NCBI GenBank assembly: GCA_964035795.1
Contig: OZ038321.1
Span: forward strand, 2,572,921 to 2,636,920
Length of the DNA stretch: 64,000 nucleotides
Source of the DNA: Pterobdella sp. o SKG-2022
Lineage: Eukaryota > Annelida > Clitellata > Hirudinida > Piscicolidae
Direction: 5' to 3'
A model generated the notes under the pieces. It saw only the letters and a list, made by a program, of their open reading frames with translations, ran no database searches and was not told the origin of the DNA. How positions within the stretch are numbered: position 1 is the stretch's first letter; the number at the start of each line of letters is the position of its first letter. Shown piece after piece: positions 44,481 through 58,000 of the stretch. The translations under genes were made by a program, and so were the position numbers.

Positions 44481-47277
44481 TCAAAGGTACTGCTTGTTGT
44501 TTTGTTGTTCAGGGTACACGTCATCTTTCTTGTCTGCCCTATCGTACCAGTGGTTTGCCACGGGTCTCTGGGGAATAAAAAATTAACATGCGGTTCGTTA
44601 TAGTAGAATATAAAACTATACAGTAAAACACATTACAAAAAATACAATTTTATACAAACAATAAAATACAAATATACAATATTGTACAAACAACACAATA
44701 CAAAAAATAAAATTTTATACAAAATATACAATAAAAAATAAACAATATACAAAAAATTAAATACAAAAAAATAAAATATACAAACAATACAATACAAAAA
44801 TGCAATAATATACAAATAATAAAGAAAAAATCAAATACCAATAGTTTCCCACGGATTCTGTACAATGCGGTGCATTCCAGTACAATAACATAATATACAA
44901 TACACTTATTATAGTTCAGTACAAAGCAGCACAATACTAAACCTATGAAACGGGATGTAATGTAATGCGGTATTTATAAAGCGCTTTTTCTTATAGATCA
45001 AAGCGCTTGCTACAAATTTAATGTAACGAAAACACACTGTAGTACAGGTGCTAATTGTCGGCTCACGCCGGATCGAACCCGGTAACTTTAGCTTATTAGT
45101 CTAATGCTCAACCAGCTGAGCTATAAAGGTCGAAAAAAAATAAAAATCATATAAACCCAAACTTCTCTGACATTTTCATCTTTTTGTTGAGCACCAGAAT
45201 GAGAGCTTGCGGCGTTTTTCCTGCGAATTATAGACCCATTGAAAAAAGCGTTTTCACGCCTTAACCACATTAATGAATAAACCAAATTAAATGTTGTCAG
45301 TTAGTTAAACAGCTTAAAACTCATTATAAAACCATTCGTACAAATTTACTACCAAATTCATTACGGAACCATGCTGTAACATTATTTAATGCTTTATGAA
45401 ATCTATTACCAAAACCACTATAAAACCCGTCTCAAATCCACTATTTCCCCACATCAGCCTCCCACACCTGAGCCAGGCAAACACGGCAACAACCACAGCG
45501 ACAGAGAACAGGACAGACACAAACACGACAACAAGAACGATAGACCCAAGCTTTTGAATATCAGAGACAATGTAATTTTTAGTAGGATTTAGAATGCTAT
45601 CTCCATTGTAGAATCCCCCCATGTAGTGTTCATCATATTCTCTGTAAATCGCTTTGAACTCTATGGAATCGTGTTGGGTGTAGTGTAGGTCGTGGCTCTT
45701 TGAAGGGTAGCTTACCTGGGGTTGTGTCATGTTGAGATGGTATTATAACTTTATACAAATATAAATAAGGCATTTTGAGATTGTGTATTAGTACAAATAT
45801 TTTTTCAACATTTTATTTTTTTTTTTTTTGTATAATAATTTGTGGTCTAAAAACTTCTGAAATTAATGCCACTTTAATCTTATTCGTAATTAGTTAAATA
45901 AATATATTGTAATTTTTCTAAAATAGCTAAAATAAATAAATCTTATGAGATGGGAATAGATACACATTGGAAAACATTTGATGGTTTTATTTTAAATATT
46001 AATAATTTTAATAATAATATTTAATATTTATATTTCAAAAAATCTAATAATTTTATTAAACAAGAGTTATTTACCTAATAATTTTTTTATTGGACGAATA
46101 AAATAAAACAATTATACACATATTGGTAACAGAAAGAGGAATAAATAAAAGATAATATTCTCAATATTTTCCACACCAACAATTATATATGATAATCTTT
46201 TTTAGCCAAAGTAAATACTGCAAATTATTTAAACACTAAAGGTAATTTTATTAAGTACAAAGCTTGATAATGTCACTTTGATAACGAAAAGCTTTGTGCT
46301 TGACGAAATTACCTTTAGTGTTCAAATAATTTGCAATTATATATGAAAAAAAACAATGTTTGTCCATGCAAACCACACCAACCTTCTCTCCAGCTCTTTT
46401 CATCTTCCAATCTACGTCAGAGTCATCTTTCTTTTGCTCAAAATCTTCAAAAAACAATACAATAGTGGCGTTAACTCAAAGAGTTTTAATACCATGAAAT
46501 GAGTAAGATTATAGGAGTCGTGAACTCGAAGTATTTATTTACTAAAACATGAGTGGAATTGCAATTATGTCATTAAAAAAAATTAAATATAAATAATGGT
46601 TTAATAATATAATTAGTTAATAGTGGCGTCAACCCGAAGAGATTCCAAGCCACAAAACGTTTAAGAAACCTCGTGAACAAGTGGAAGCAACCGCTTCTTC
46701 AATCAAATCATCAGTCCTCAAGTGAGAAGACCCGCCAAAAACACACAGGTTCTCGTTAATCTGAAACAAGCGTCGGTTGAAGAGTGGCGCTAACACATCG
46801 CAGTTTTCTTCCAAAGCCTGGGCCACCAGCCTATCAGTGAGATTGGCGAGCGTAGGGTTGAGACGGAGTGACGGTTCGAAGATTTCGAGAAGGTCAGGAA
46901 AGGGAGGGGGGCAGAGAAGGTGGTCAGTTTGTGTGTTGTCGAAGAAGTTATCGGTTTCAAAAGCTGTAAAACTCTGCGCGTGTAGTGTGGTTTAGATTAT
47001 TCATGATATTATATTATTAATAAATATATTATAAATAATTTTTTAAATAAAAAAGTATTAATAGAAATAAAAATGGCAAAAAAGATATTATTATTAACAA
47101 GAGTAGTTTGAAAATATTCTATATTCATGATGCTCAACGAAATACACTCAAAAATGCCAGTTTATAAACCAATTAGCGAATTTAAAAGACTCATGAGAAA
47201 AAATCTCAAAACTATTTCACCTCACAGTCTATCTGCAGCAAAAACACGGTTAAAACCAATACCAGCATTATTTTCAT
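44481..47277 (-). CDS. Unrecognised type I single-pass membrane protein, 266 aa
   Basis: Six exons, all in phase: 47226-47277, 46670-46963, 46383-46444, 45468-45715, 45163-45220 and 44481-44567 (TGA). Exon 1 encodes a signal peptide (MKIMLVLVLTVFLLQ), with cleavage probably before the SFETD stretch. The ectodomain (~175 residues) has four cysteines (LLCPPP, ENCDVL, NLCVFGG, STCSR), an N-glycosylation site (ANLTDR) and an acidic exon (DDSDVDW). Exon 4 carries the membrane helix (IVLVVVFVSVLFSVAVVVAV), followed by WLRK as stop-transfer. The cytoplasmic tail is ~48 residues and polar, with two tyrosines (NHWYDR and DVYPEQ). The first donor (T|GTGAGG) was chosen because it restores phase. I recognise no family; a small cell-surface receptor or adhesion protein is possible. 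The MTQPQ start at 45730 is rejected as intronic. Confidence 0.7.
44620..44840. repeat. ATACAA-type low-complexity tract
   Basis: Repeats of ATACAAAAA/ATACAATA over about 200 bp in the last intron of the membrane-protein gene. Long reverse-strand frames here (Phe/Tyr/Ile-rich) are by-products of composition. Confidence 0.75.
44955..45132 (-). mobile_element. tRNA-derived SINE, type 1 tail (minus copy)
   Basis: Begins TGTAATGTAATGCGGTATTT, contains the diagnostic CAGGTGCTAATTGTCGGCTC, and ends in CAACCAGCTGAGCTATAAAG. It lies in intron 5 of the type I membrane-protein gene, 30 bp from exon 5. Confidence 0.85.
46220..46334. mobile_element. Foldback element (GAACACTAAAGGTAAT family)
   Basis: Left arm GCAAATTATTTAAACACTAA and AGGTAATTTTATTAAG pairs with the right arm CTTGACGAAATTACCTTTAG and AAATAATTTGC. 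The loop holds GATAATGTCACTTTG. It is preceded by TTAGCCAAAGTAAATACTG, which recurs next to the copies at 48.5 and 53.1 kb. It lies in intron 3 of the membrane-protein gene. Confidence 0.8.
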
Positions 47278-47419
47278 TTTGAAACACCAAAAATATCAAT
47301 ATAAAATAAAATACTATATATTATAATGCATTATCAACCGCAGAAAGCCATATTAAATTCTTAAACAAAGCCAAAACAGTTATATTTACATTGGTAACTT
47401 CGATGCACTTTTTATCGTT

Positions 47420-47521
47420 TTAATCGATTTATGCTGATGAGGAGATGGGTGGAGAACCGGAAATTCATCCAGCTGTATCATTTATTTGGGATCATTGGAA
47501 GAATATAGAAACCGATAGCGA
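47420..47521. other. Exon-like sequence, strand uncertain
   Basis: A GC-richer block. On the plus strand EMGGEPEIHPAVSFIWDHW is open up to a fair donor (GACC|GTATGC at about 47520). On the minus strand an open stretch reads LDEFPVLHPSPHQHKSIK. It is followed directly by a fragment of the 7.8-kb MITE. No family is recognised. Confidence 0.25.
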
Positions 47522-47749
47522 CCGTATGCTAACGTTTTATGATAAGGCTATAATTATCGAAATTTCTAGTTTTTTTTGATGAATGTACTGAAAACTCTCA
47601 TGAATTCATTCAAAAATTGCTTAAAGAGTTAGTGTTTGAACATCTTTCTGCAAGATGCTATTTATATATCTTATTACAAATTTGACAGTAGTCAGCCTAG
47701 ATTATTGATACTATTATAGTGTAGTTTAGAATTAATAGCTTGAGTAGAA

Positions 47750-47850
47750 CTGGTATTTTTTATTATTATTTTTTGCTTATTATTATTATTTTTGTTAATT
47801 ATTTACTTATTATTATTATTTTTGTTATTTATTATTATTATTGTTTTTAT
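47750..47850. repeat. ATT microsatellite
   Basis: Interrupted (TTA)n with TTTTTG spacers. A fragment of the dispersed LINE 3'-end repeat (GTCAGCCTAGATTATTGATA) lies just upstream at 47685-47720. Confidence 0.75.
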
Positions 47851-48064
47851 TACCAAATCTTGCTGTTTCTTCACTTAAGTTTCCAATGTTGATTTTGTTA
47901 TCAATCGAAACAGATGTTTCACGTATCGAAACACACACAAGTCATTATTCATAAATACAAATAAAAGTAGGTCGATCATTGCGCAATTGACTGGTTCCAC
48001 TGGGCACTACTCCACGTGGACATAGATAAATAAATATTAAATGCTTTAATATATCTTACGTCTA

Positions 48065-48170
48065 ACCCTATAAAGATGACGATGATGACGGTGGTGGTGA
48101 TGATGATGACGGTGATGATGGTGGTGATGATAATGATAATGGTGGAGATAATGATGATGGTGGTTAGTGT
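48065..48170 (+). repeat. (GAT/GGT)n purine-rich microsatellite
   Basis: GATGACGATGATGACGGTGG-type triplets over ~100 bp. The reverse-strand frame reads as a poly-His stretch and is not taken as a gene. Confidence 0.8.
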
Positions 48171-48344
48171 GATAAACTAAAAAAGGAAAAATAACCATAG
48201 TAAACTTTGAATGCATAACTTCATTGGTCACTAGATACGAAAGTTTTATTTTCTTGGTGGTAGGCTCTTGACGAAAGCTTCAAACGTTGTATCAAAATGT
48301 AGTAATTTTAAAAGCAACTAAAACACTAGAAGAACCAAAGAAAA

Positions 48345-48645
48345 TACTGCAAATTATTTGAACACGAAAGGTATTTTTATAAAATACAAAGCTTTTCGTT
48401 AACAAAGTAACATTATCAAGTGCGTTAAAATAATAAAAACCATGCTCGGAGTCGTTTTTTCTGGAAAGATTATGCCTTGTTTTTTAGTTTCGATATAATT
48501 CTGGCTGTGCGTTAAGGAAAGAAAAACATACTAATCCTCTTTAGCCAAAGTGAATATGCAAATTATTTAATAATGTCACTTTGTTAACGAAAAGCTTTAT
48601 ACTTAATAAAATTACCTTTAGTGTTCAAATAATTTACAGTAATCG
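48345..48645. mobile_element. Inverted pair of GAACACTAAAGGTAAT elements
   Basis: The left half (48348-48425: GCAAATTATTTGAACACGAA, CAAAGCTTTTCGTTAACAAA) and the right half (48555-48642: CTTTGTTAACGAAAAGCTTT, AAATTACCTTTAGTGTTCAA) are inverted copies separated by ~130 bp. The spacer may be a separate insertion that split one hairpin. Confidence 0.7.
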
Positions 48646-49169
48646 TTATTGCTTGTGAGAATCGAAATAATGTGATGTTAATACGTTTATACCTCCAGAA
48701 GCTATATCCTTCTATAAGTTCAACTTAAAGTCTTATAAACCATCTGTATTATTTTTCTTATTTTTGTATAACTATTGTGGCCAAACGATCATTGGAATCT
48801 ATTTAACTATAATCTTATTCGTTATTGTAGTTTATTTTTTATTTAAAAAATTTAAAGTACAGAAAATTGGGTGAGAAGACACATTGTACGTGAAAAAACA
48901 AATTGCACGTCGAAATGGCGTAAAAATGTCCATTTCCGGTCTAAAACAAGCACTGGGTTTATCAAAAAAAGTCAAAAGATTTCAGTTATATTATATCGGA
49001 ACTCAATAATAATAAAAATAATAATAATAAGCTACGAACTTTATTACAGTGATATTTAACCAGGGATTTTCAAGATCACTTGATATTTATGAGAACCATT
49101 CTCATATATGATTCATGACCTATCTTTAATTCGTTGTGGTTTAGCTTCGTGCATAATGATGATGATATA

Positions 49170-49412
49170 ATCATTCAAGAACATTCTAGAACAAATGATG
49201 ATACTGATAAAACCACTCAAGAACATTCTAGAACAAATGATGATACTGATGGAACCATTCAAGAACATTCTAGAACAAATGATGATACTGATAGAACCAC
49301 TCAAGAATATTCTAGAACAAATTATGATACTGATAGAACCACTAAAAAACATTCTAGAACAAATGATGATACTGATAGAACCACTCAAAAACATTGTAGA
49401 ACAAATGATGAG
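49170..49412 (+). repeat. 42-bp minisatellite, ~6 copies
   Basis: The unit contains ACATTCTAGAACAAATGATG followed by ATACTGATAGAACCACTCAAG. The period of 42 keeps three frames open. One frame gives a 14-residue EHSRTNDDTDRTTQ repeat. No exon context is visible around it, so I treat it as non-coding. Confidence 0.85.
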
Positions 49413-49984
49413 ACTTAGAATGAGCTCATATTGAATGATAAAAGAAAGCTAGACAAGGTTTGTGTGGATCCACTCGATCTATCTGAATGGAAAGGCCAAC
49501 TTCGAGATAGAACTTTCAATAAGCCCAATCCTTGGTAAAAGAAAATGGGCTATAAAAAGGATTTGATTGATTGATTCAAGAACACTCTAGAACAAATCTC
49601 TGATCTGCACATAAACAGTAATTTGAACAAAAAAAAATAGCCTTTCACCATGGTTGTAAATAACAATATTTAACTAAATATTATACAAAAATAACAACAA
49701 AAAAATAAATATTCAAATGGTTTTCGTTAACTCAGTATCAGCTAAGAGCCTTCAAAAAACTGAAAAAACAGTTCAAAATGGTGTGGAAAACATAACACAG
49801 AAGTAGCTTTTTAGAGACATCTTATGTATTTTTATATAGTAATTATCTATAGATGAGCAATTTGAGAAGTTTTAATGCCTTTATTCATACTTGAGCTATA
49901 ATTATCGATAAGTATGGCTTTACCATAAAAAATTAGCATTACTGGAAACTATAGCTTTGTTTTCAATAAATTTATGAATTCCTA

Positions 49985-50310
49985 CGAAAGAGTTGATGGT
50001 TAGATTGGGGTTGGATAATACGATTGTTGAAACAGTGAGACAAGGAAGTTTGAGATGGCTGGGTCATGTGGTAAAGAAAGGGGATGATGATTGTGTTAAG
50101 CAGACGTGGAGGTTTGAGGTTGAAGGTAGTAGAGGAAGGGGAAGGCCAAGGTTAGCTTGGAAAAATATGATGGAAAACCTTTGTCGTGGGTTTGGATTAG
50201 ATCTTGAAGATGCCTATGACAGGGTAAAATGGAGAGAAAAGGTTAGGTCAGGGAAAGAAGTCAGTCACCCTTGAAAAGGGAAAGATCATGAATATAATAA
50301 AATGATAATG
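49985..50310 (+). mobile_element. 3' fragment of a LINE (RT C-terminal region)
   Basis: Encodes MVRLGLDNTIVETVRQGSLR, then WLGHVVKK and GRGRPRLAWKNMMENLCRG. It ends in AAGAAGTCAGTCACCCTTGA and a TAATAAAATGATAATG tail. It is the same family as 52080-52670 (minus) and the tail at 62240-62330. Confidence 0.85.
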
Positions 50311-50394
50311 ATACTGAAATTGATGCTCTATAGATAATAACACACAAGTCTTACACCTATATATTTTCCTACAACTTTTTGTTACATTTTTTTG

Positions 50395-50520
50395 CTACTG
50401 GGCCCATAGACTCAGTTGGTTAAAGGCATGATGATGATGATAACAATAAGAATAATGGTAATCATAATAATAATAATTTTATAATAATTATTATTATGAT
50501 ATAAATAATAATAATGAGAT
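50395..50520. repeat. ATG/AAT simple repeat with SINE-like start
   Basis: GGGCCCATAGACTCAGTTGG followed by TTAAAGGCATGATGATGATG, then AAT-type tracts. The first part hints at a tRNA-like D-arm remnant, but too little remains to classify. Confidence 0.4.
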
Positions 50521-51130
50521 GTTTAAACTGAGTGAGATGATAAAATTACACACATAAACAACTTAATCCGAACACGCATGGTAAGTTGGTCAAAGTGTTA
50601 GAATCGCATAACTGATGCTAAAAATAACTTAAAAGCGCTTGATGTGAAAAGTGAATTCCCAAAATGATTGAAAGTTTATGAAGAAATCAAAATTAAGAAC
50701 AATTGAAAATCTCACGAACAGAGTAAATTCTAAAAATATAGATAGGATTCTAAAAACAACTCCAAGTTATTCTTGGATTATATCCTAAAATTAACGCAGA
50801 GTAATATACATATATAAGGGACGCATCAAATAAAAAGAATTTTAATAAAGATTTAGAAGTTTTATGATTTAAGTCTTTAAATGGAGTATTTTGATTGGTT
50901 GTTGTCGAGGTTTTCACTTCACTGTAGTGGGTGTGAGAGGGAGATATAAATAAAATTTATCAGTGATAAAAATAGAAAATATATTTCAAGGTAGTGAGTA
51001 TGGAAGAATAGAGAAAATTTATTATTAGAATATAATAGAAACAAAACTTGGAGACTTAGAATTGTGACAATTAAAATTTATAATGATATGAGCAACAATC
51101 ACGGTTTTTAATTGTTTTAGATATGAGTTA

Positions 51131-51450
<320 letters not shown>

Positions 51451-51477
51451 CATATAGATTGGTTTAAGCACGCTATA

Positions 51478-54245
51478 TCAAATACACCAGCCTGTGCTTT
51501 GATGCAGAATGGTGATGGTGAACTGGTGGCAAACCCTCAGTTTCCTATTGAACGTCCCTATCACTATACTGCCACCTGGATCACAAATAGTAACATTATT
51601 AGTATACCAATAGTTACCGGGTTCGATCCCGCGTGGGCCGACAATTATTACTCGTTCTACAGTGTGTTTTCGCTACTTTAAATTTGTAGCAAGCGCTTTA
51701 ATATATAAGGAAAAGCGCTTTATAAATACCGCATTACATTAAAATACATAGTAGTATAGTTTTTTAGAGACATCGTTGTTTTTTTGTGAACTTGAATTTC
51801 AATAGTAAAACTTCAAATTATGAGTAACATAAAGACACCTAGAGAAAATTTTTATTGAGCAAAAAATTTTTCAGCAAGTAAAACTTTGTAAAATCCTCAT
51901 AATCTGAAGTTTTACTGTTGAATAGTAGTAGTATATATTATGCTAAAAAATACTCTAGAAGTTTCTAGGCCCCATAATTGTTGATTGTAAAAAAAATATT
52001 AATAATGAAAATGATAATAATAATTATAATAATGATAATAAAAAGAAAAGAATAAAAATAAGGATAATCATCATTATCATCATTTTATTATAGCCAGAAT
52101 CTTTCCCTTTTCCAAGGGGTCACTGACTTCTTTCCATGACCTAACCTTCTCCCTATATTTCACCCTGTCATAGCCATCTTCAACAACTAATCCAAGCCCA
52201 CGACAAAGGTTTTCCATCATCTCTTTCCAGGTTAACCTTGGCCTTCCCCTTCCTCTACTACCTTCAACCTCAAACCTCCACGCCTGTTTGACACAGTCGT
52301 CATCCTCTTTCCTTACTACATGACCCAGCCATCTCAAACTTCCTTGTCTTACTGTTTCAACGATCGTACTATCCAACCCCAATCTTACCATCAACTCCTT
52401 TGTACTCACACCATCAGCTAGCTGCACACCACACATCATTCTAAGCATCCGTTTTTCTGCTCTTCTCAAAATACTCTCTTCAACGGATCTTACTACCCAG
52501 GTTTCCGAGCCATATGTCATGACAGGCCTCACACATGTCCTATAAATTTTTCCTTTAATATTCCATGTGTGTCTTTTACCACATAACATAGAAGACACAC
52601 TGTTGAATGCCTTCCAGCCCAGCCCGATCCTTCGTGTAACAGCTAGCTCACTTCCTCCTCCACCATTCACCTTGTCTCCTTAATAACAATAACTATTTGC
52701 CCTCTCCAACTCACCTAAACAACCATTTGAAGCATTCTTACATTCCTCATTTGCACCATTCATGCAAACCCTACATTCAAAATTTCCATTCATCCTACGA
52801 GAAACTCTCTTTACCCTAGCACACAACGCATGAATCCACTTATTAAATGTCTTGCACCTCACACAATTTACCTTAGCCCTCTTACCACATACACACTACA
52901 TGGATCAATTTTAGCCAAGACAACAACCCCACTCTCCATGATAATAATAACAATAATGATAATAATAACAGTAATGATAATAATAACAAAAATGATAATA
53001 ATAACAGTAATGGTAATTGAGAAAAAATACTAGTACAAACAGAGAAAAATTGATACTATGTTAATGAAAGACTTTGTACTTAACAAAACTACCTGCTGTG
53101 TTCAAATAATTTTCAGTATTTACTTTGGCTAAGAGATTAATAACACAAACAATAAAAATAATAATATAAACAAAAATAATAATATGAAAGATACCAGGGT
53201 TTTTATAGATATCCAGGCCTCTTCCCATCATTATTGACCAGCCATTGTCCAGTCTGTCAATCAGAATAACAAAAACAACAAAATGATAACTATAATGAAG
53301 ATAAAAATAACAATAAAAATAATAATATACAATAACATTTATAATAAAAATTATTATTATTATTATTGTTGTTAAAATTTAGCAAGCAGTTTAGTAATCT
53401 ATTTTAGTTCAAAGGATCATAACAAACAACCAGTCTTACTAAGACTCCATTATCTTTATCCGTATTATTACTATTATTTTTATCCACATTATTTTTATTA
53501 TTATTATTATTTTTATTATTCTTATTAATATCTTCATTACTATTATTATTGTTGTTATTATGTACACAAACTTGATACAGCGGTCATGAAGTGTTGGCGA
53601 ATACTCATAAGTGAAATTCACAGAGGTGTCTCTGAGGCTTTTCCTGTTTTTTATTTTTTTTGTTTTTTTTTAAATTATTTTTCTTATTATTGAATGATTT
53701 TTTTTGGTTCACATAACATTTCTATTATTGTTTGCTAGTTTCAATATCAGAATTTTCAACGTAATAACAATAATAATAATAATAATAGTGATACTAATAA
53801 TAATAATAAAAATAACGTGGATAAGAATAATAATAATAATAGTAATCATAATAATAATAATAAGCCTTATCAATATAACTTCTAATTTCACTCATCTGAG
53901 GTCACTTGTAGTAACTTGGTGTTTGATCTTATATCTAGCCTCACAGAAGAATGAAAAAAAAACAACAAAATGATAATGATGATAACAATAATAATAATAA
54001 TAATAAAAACTATTATTATCAATAATGCCTACTTCAACTCTTTCAAGCCTTCATTTTGCTTCTTACTAGATTCCTGTGGTGAGTCATCATCATCATAATT
54101 TCCTAATAGTATTTTATTATTATGATCATACGTGATCTTGTGACGTCACCAGATGTACGTTAGTGACGCTGGTCTTGGCCAACAGCAACTCACACAAATC
54201 TACCAAGTTCAATAACTGTTGCCATGGTGATGATTATTGCTATTA

Positions 54246-54284
<39 letters not shown>

Positions 54285-54976
54285 GTAATAATAGTAGTAG
54301 TAGTAATAGTAGTAATAGTATTAGTAGTAGTAGTGGTAAAAGTACTAGTATTATTAATAGTAGTAGTAGTGGTAGTAGTAGTAATATTAGTAGTATTAGT
54401 ATTATTAGTAGTAGTAATAATAGTAGTAGTAATAGTAATAGTAGTAGTAGAAGTACTAGTATTAATATTAGTAGTAATAGTTGTGGTAATAGTAGTAGTA
54501 TTAAAAAGTAGTAATAATAGTAGTAGTAGTAGTAGTAATATTAATAGTAGTAGTATTAGTAGTAATAGTATTAGTAGCATTAGTAGTAGCAGTAATAGTA
54601 GTAGTAGAAGTACTAGTAGTAATAGTAGTAATAATAGTAGTAATGAGTAGTAGTAATAAGAGTAGTAGTAATAGTAGTAGTATTAGTAATAGTAGTAGTA
54701 ATAGTATAAGTATTAGTAGCAGTACATACAATCATCAACTAGAGTATTATTGACATCAAAATCACATGATAACGATATTAACAGAGCTAAATCAGCTTAA
54801 TTAGTTTTGGTGCTTCCCATATTAACCTGATAATATAACTTTATAATGATTTCTAAAAAGATAATTGTCAGTATGTTGACCTGATGTCTTAACCTAATGT
54901 AGGGGTCGTGAATTTCTACCTTTTTGACCCTCATATCCAGGTACTTGCCAAACAAGCTGTCGTAGTCATGGCCTTT

Positions 54977-55009
<33 letters not shown>

Positions 55010-58000
55010 TAACAATAATAAAAATAACAACAATAATTTTTTTAAGTGTAACTTATTTTATCAAGCTTTTGCTTTCATGCTCAAAAATCTTTTCATTGTA
55101 TTGCTTCTGGTATTATATTAATAGAAACATGCCAATAAAAAACAATAATAAAAGATCAAATAAAAATAAGAATAAAAAATAAAAATAAAATCACTCAATC
55201 AAATCTTTTCTATAGCCCATTTTTTCCAACAGAGGGCAACACACAATGCAAACCTAAGTAAATGATAACAATATAAACAAAAAAAAATGTACCATAAAAA
55301 ACAAACAAAATACGATAATAAAATCCAAATAACAATAATAGTAATATCTAAACATCTAAACAGATCTAAACATCATTTGGCAAAAGATTTTGATTTATAT
55401 GAAAAATAAATGGTCGATAATATGTCCGCCATCGAAATAATTTGTTCCGAGATTGATTCTATTCAAGCAGCTCTCAACGCGTTAAAAAGTAATGTGTTGA
55501 ACTTAATAAAGCCTGAGAAACCTTCGGTTCCAAAAAAGAGGGCGAAAGCCGAAGACTATGATCACCTCAGCTCCTTCACTTTTCTCGCCCACCACATCTT
55601 CTTTGACTACTTCTTATCCTTCAACTACTTCACTTTCTTCGACCACTACATTTTCTTCAACTACCACATCTCCTTCAAGCACTTCAATCTTCTTAACCAC
55701 TACATCTCCTTCGACTGCCTCAATCTCCTTGACCACTACACCTCCTTCAACTAACTCTTCGTCCCATGCAATAACTCCACTCCTCTCAACTACTCCATCT
55801 TCTTCATCAAACTCAAACTCAACAACTATGATCACTTCTCCAACTTCATCCACAAGCATGACATCATTTTCAACTTCTCCATCTCCTGCTTCTACAACTA
55901 CATCTTCTTCAACTAACTCTTCATCCCATGCAATAACCCCACTCTCCTCAACTACTCCATCTTCTTCATCAAGCTCAAACTCAACAACTATGATCACTTC
56001 TCCAACTTCATCCACAAGCATGACATCATTTTCAACTTCTCCATCTCCTGCTTCTACAACTACTTCATCTCTTAGTTTAATTAATAATTTTCCATCATTA
56101 ATTTCACTAGAATCATTCTTACCAATCAATACAATCAAATCTACTCTTACTTCTAACTCACCTCAACCTACTTACAGCACTATTGTTAAGTCAAAAAACA
56201 AGCACACCCTTTCCTCTCCACCCACTAACAAAATCTCACACTCATTCCCCCCCCAACCAACATATAAACCAGCCTATCAAGAAAACTCCACCAATAATTA
56301 AATATTTGACTAAAATTACTTCCACCACAGGTGAGACTCCAAGTGAGCTCTGCAGAAGATTGGTTTCATCCATTAACCTTTCTAAACAGACCTTTAAGTC
56401 TTATCCCAAGCATGTTCGTGAGTCTACTGATGCCGTTGTCTGGGAAGCTGACTCTGCTGATTTGCTCAAAGATGCCAAACTTTTTCTTTCCTCTCTTCCC
56501 AACATCCGCCTTCATGACCCAATTCTTTTAAACCCAACAATTACTGTTCTGGGTCTACCGACATGGGTTTCGGATAAAGAACTGGAAACCTCTCTCAATC
56601 TTCTCTTTCCATCTGCTCATCCCAGTGCTCTTCGTGCCTTCAGACAGAGGCCTAACGCACGAAATCCTTCTACCCGTGATTGGCTTATCCAAGTTCCAAG
56701 CACTGTTTTTCCCACTCTGATCAAGTCCAAGAATATTCATCTCCCTTTTGGTAGATTTCCTTTCCACTCCCGTATTCACCCTACTAGATGTCTGAATTGC
56801 CAGACTTATGGCCATAATATAGCTAAATGCCACAACCCTAGAGTATGTGAGCACTGTGGCAAAGACCATCCGTCTGACAACTGTTCTAGATCTTCTCCTC
56901 CCTTCTGTGTTCCTTGTTTTAGATCAAATCGTCCTTGCCATGACCATGTCACCACATCCTCTTCTTGTCCGGTGTATAAGCAACAAGTGCGACTTAAGAT
57001 GGGGCGTACGGCCTGGCAATGAAGGCCTGCCTTACTCATGCACCCTCAAAATCCATCTCCTTTTGTGAAGTTTGGCCTTCTCAATCCCCGTTCCACTCGC
57101 AACAAATCCACTCTTATCCTGGACGCGATCTCCACTCACTGTTTCGATATCCTTGCACTGACTGAAACGTGGATCCCGGAAGATGTTGACAATGTCACAA
57201 AATACGACATTGTTCCCCCAGGTTACCATGTTCTACATTCTCATCGTTCTAGTGGAAAGCGCGGTGGTGGTATTTCTTTGATTTCCTCCAACTCCGTTAA
57301 ACTGACACTTGTAAAATCTGAAATACACTCTTCCTTTGAAGCATTAACTGCCCAAGCCTCTTTCCTAACACGTTCCTTGACCATTTCTGTTATTTACCGC
57401 CCTCCTAACTCAAGTAATTTTATTCGTGAACTCACAGCTCATCTTTATTTTCTTTCTTCGACATTCAATCATTTCATAATGGCTGGAGATTTTAATACCC
57501 CTAATTGTCATCATCTTGATAATCCCCTTAATATTCTTTTGCGAGAGCACGGTTTGACGCAGCATATTAACTTTCCAACTCACAGGCTTGGCAATACTCT
57601 CGATCTTGTTATCACACCGGCTTCTCTCTCTCATCTTATTCCTGACCCTGTCAGCGAAATTTTTGAATCTGATCATTTCCTTATTTCATGCCGTCTTAAC
57701 CTCGTACGGCCCCACCTTTCACCTCATCGTGTCACTTCTCGGTCTTTCAGGAATCTCAACTTGGCCGGCTTTGGAAAGGATGTCAATTTTATAAGCGATT
57801 TACTTATTAATTCTCCAAGCTCTAAGGTTGATGACTTTGTTAGTTCCATGGACAAATTGTTTCTTTCGCTGATGAATTCTCATGCTCCTTTACGCAGTCA
57901 TACTTTTCGCCCCTGCTTGCATTCACACTTTCATCTGTCTGAAAATGCTCTCTCTGCCAAACGCCGAAGAAAGAAAATCGAGAGACAGATATCCAGTCTC

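Noticed and set aside
45386..45730. Single-exon 114-aa membrane protein starting MTQPQ
   Set aside because: The start lies in the intron just before a good acceptor (CCCCAG|GTAAGC). The exon joins in phase to upstream exons that supply a signal peptide.
48046..48231. Poly-His reverse frame
   Set aside because: It is a by-product of a GAT/GGT microsatellite.
51499..51681. Plus-strand frame with NGDGELVANPQFPIERPYHY that looked like an exon
   Set aside because: The minus strand of the same bases gives the conserved C-terminal exon of MITD1 in correct phase (51478-51575). The plus frame is its shadow.
54209..54731. Long Ser-, Val- or Thr-rich frames on both strands
   Set aside because: They come from an imperfect AGT trinucleotide array within a MITD1 intron.
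55614..56138. 174-codon Val/Glu-rich reverse frame
   Set aside because: It is the antisense of the Ser/Thr-rich linker of the LINE ORF1.
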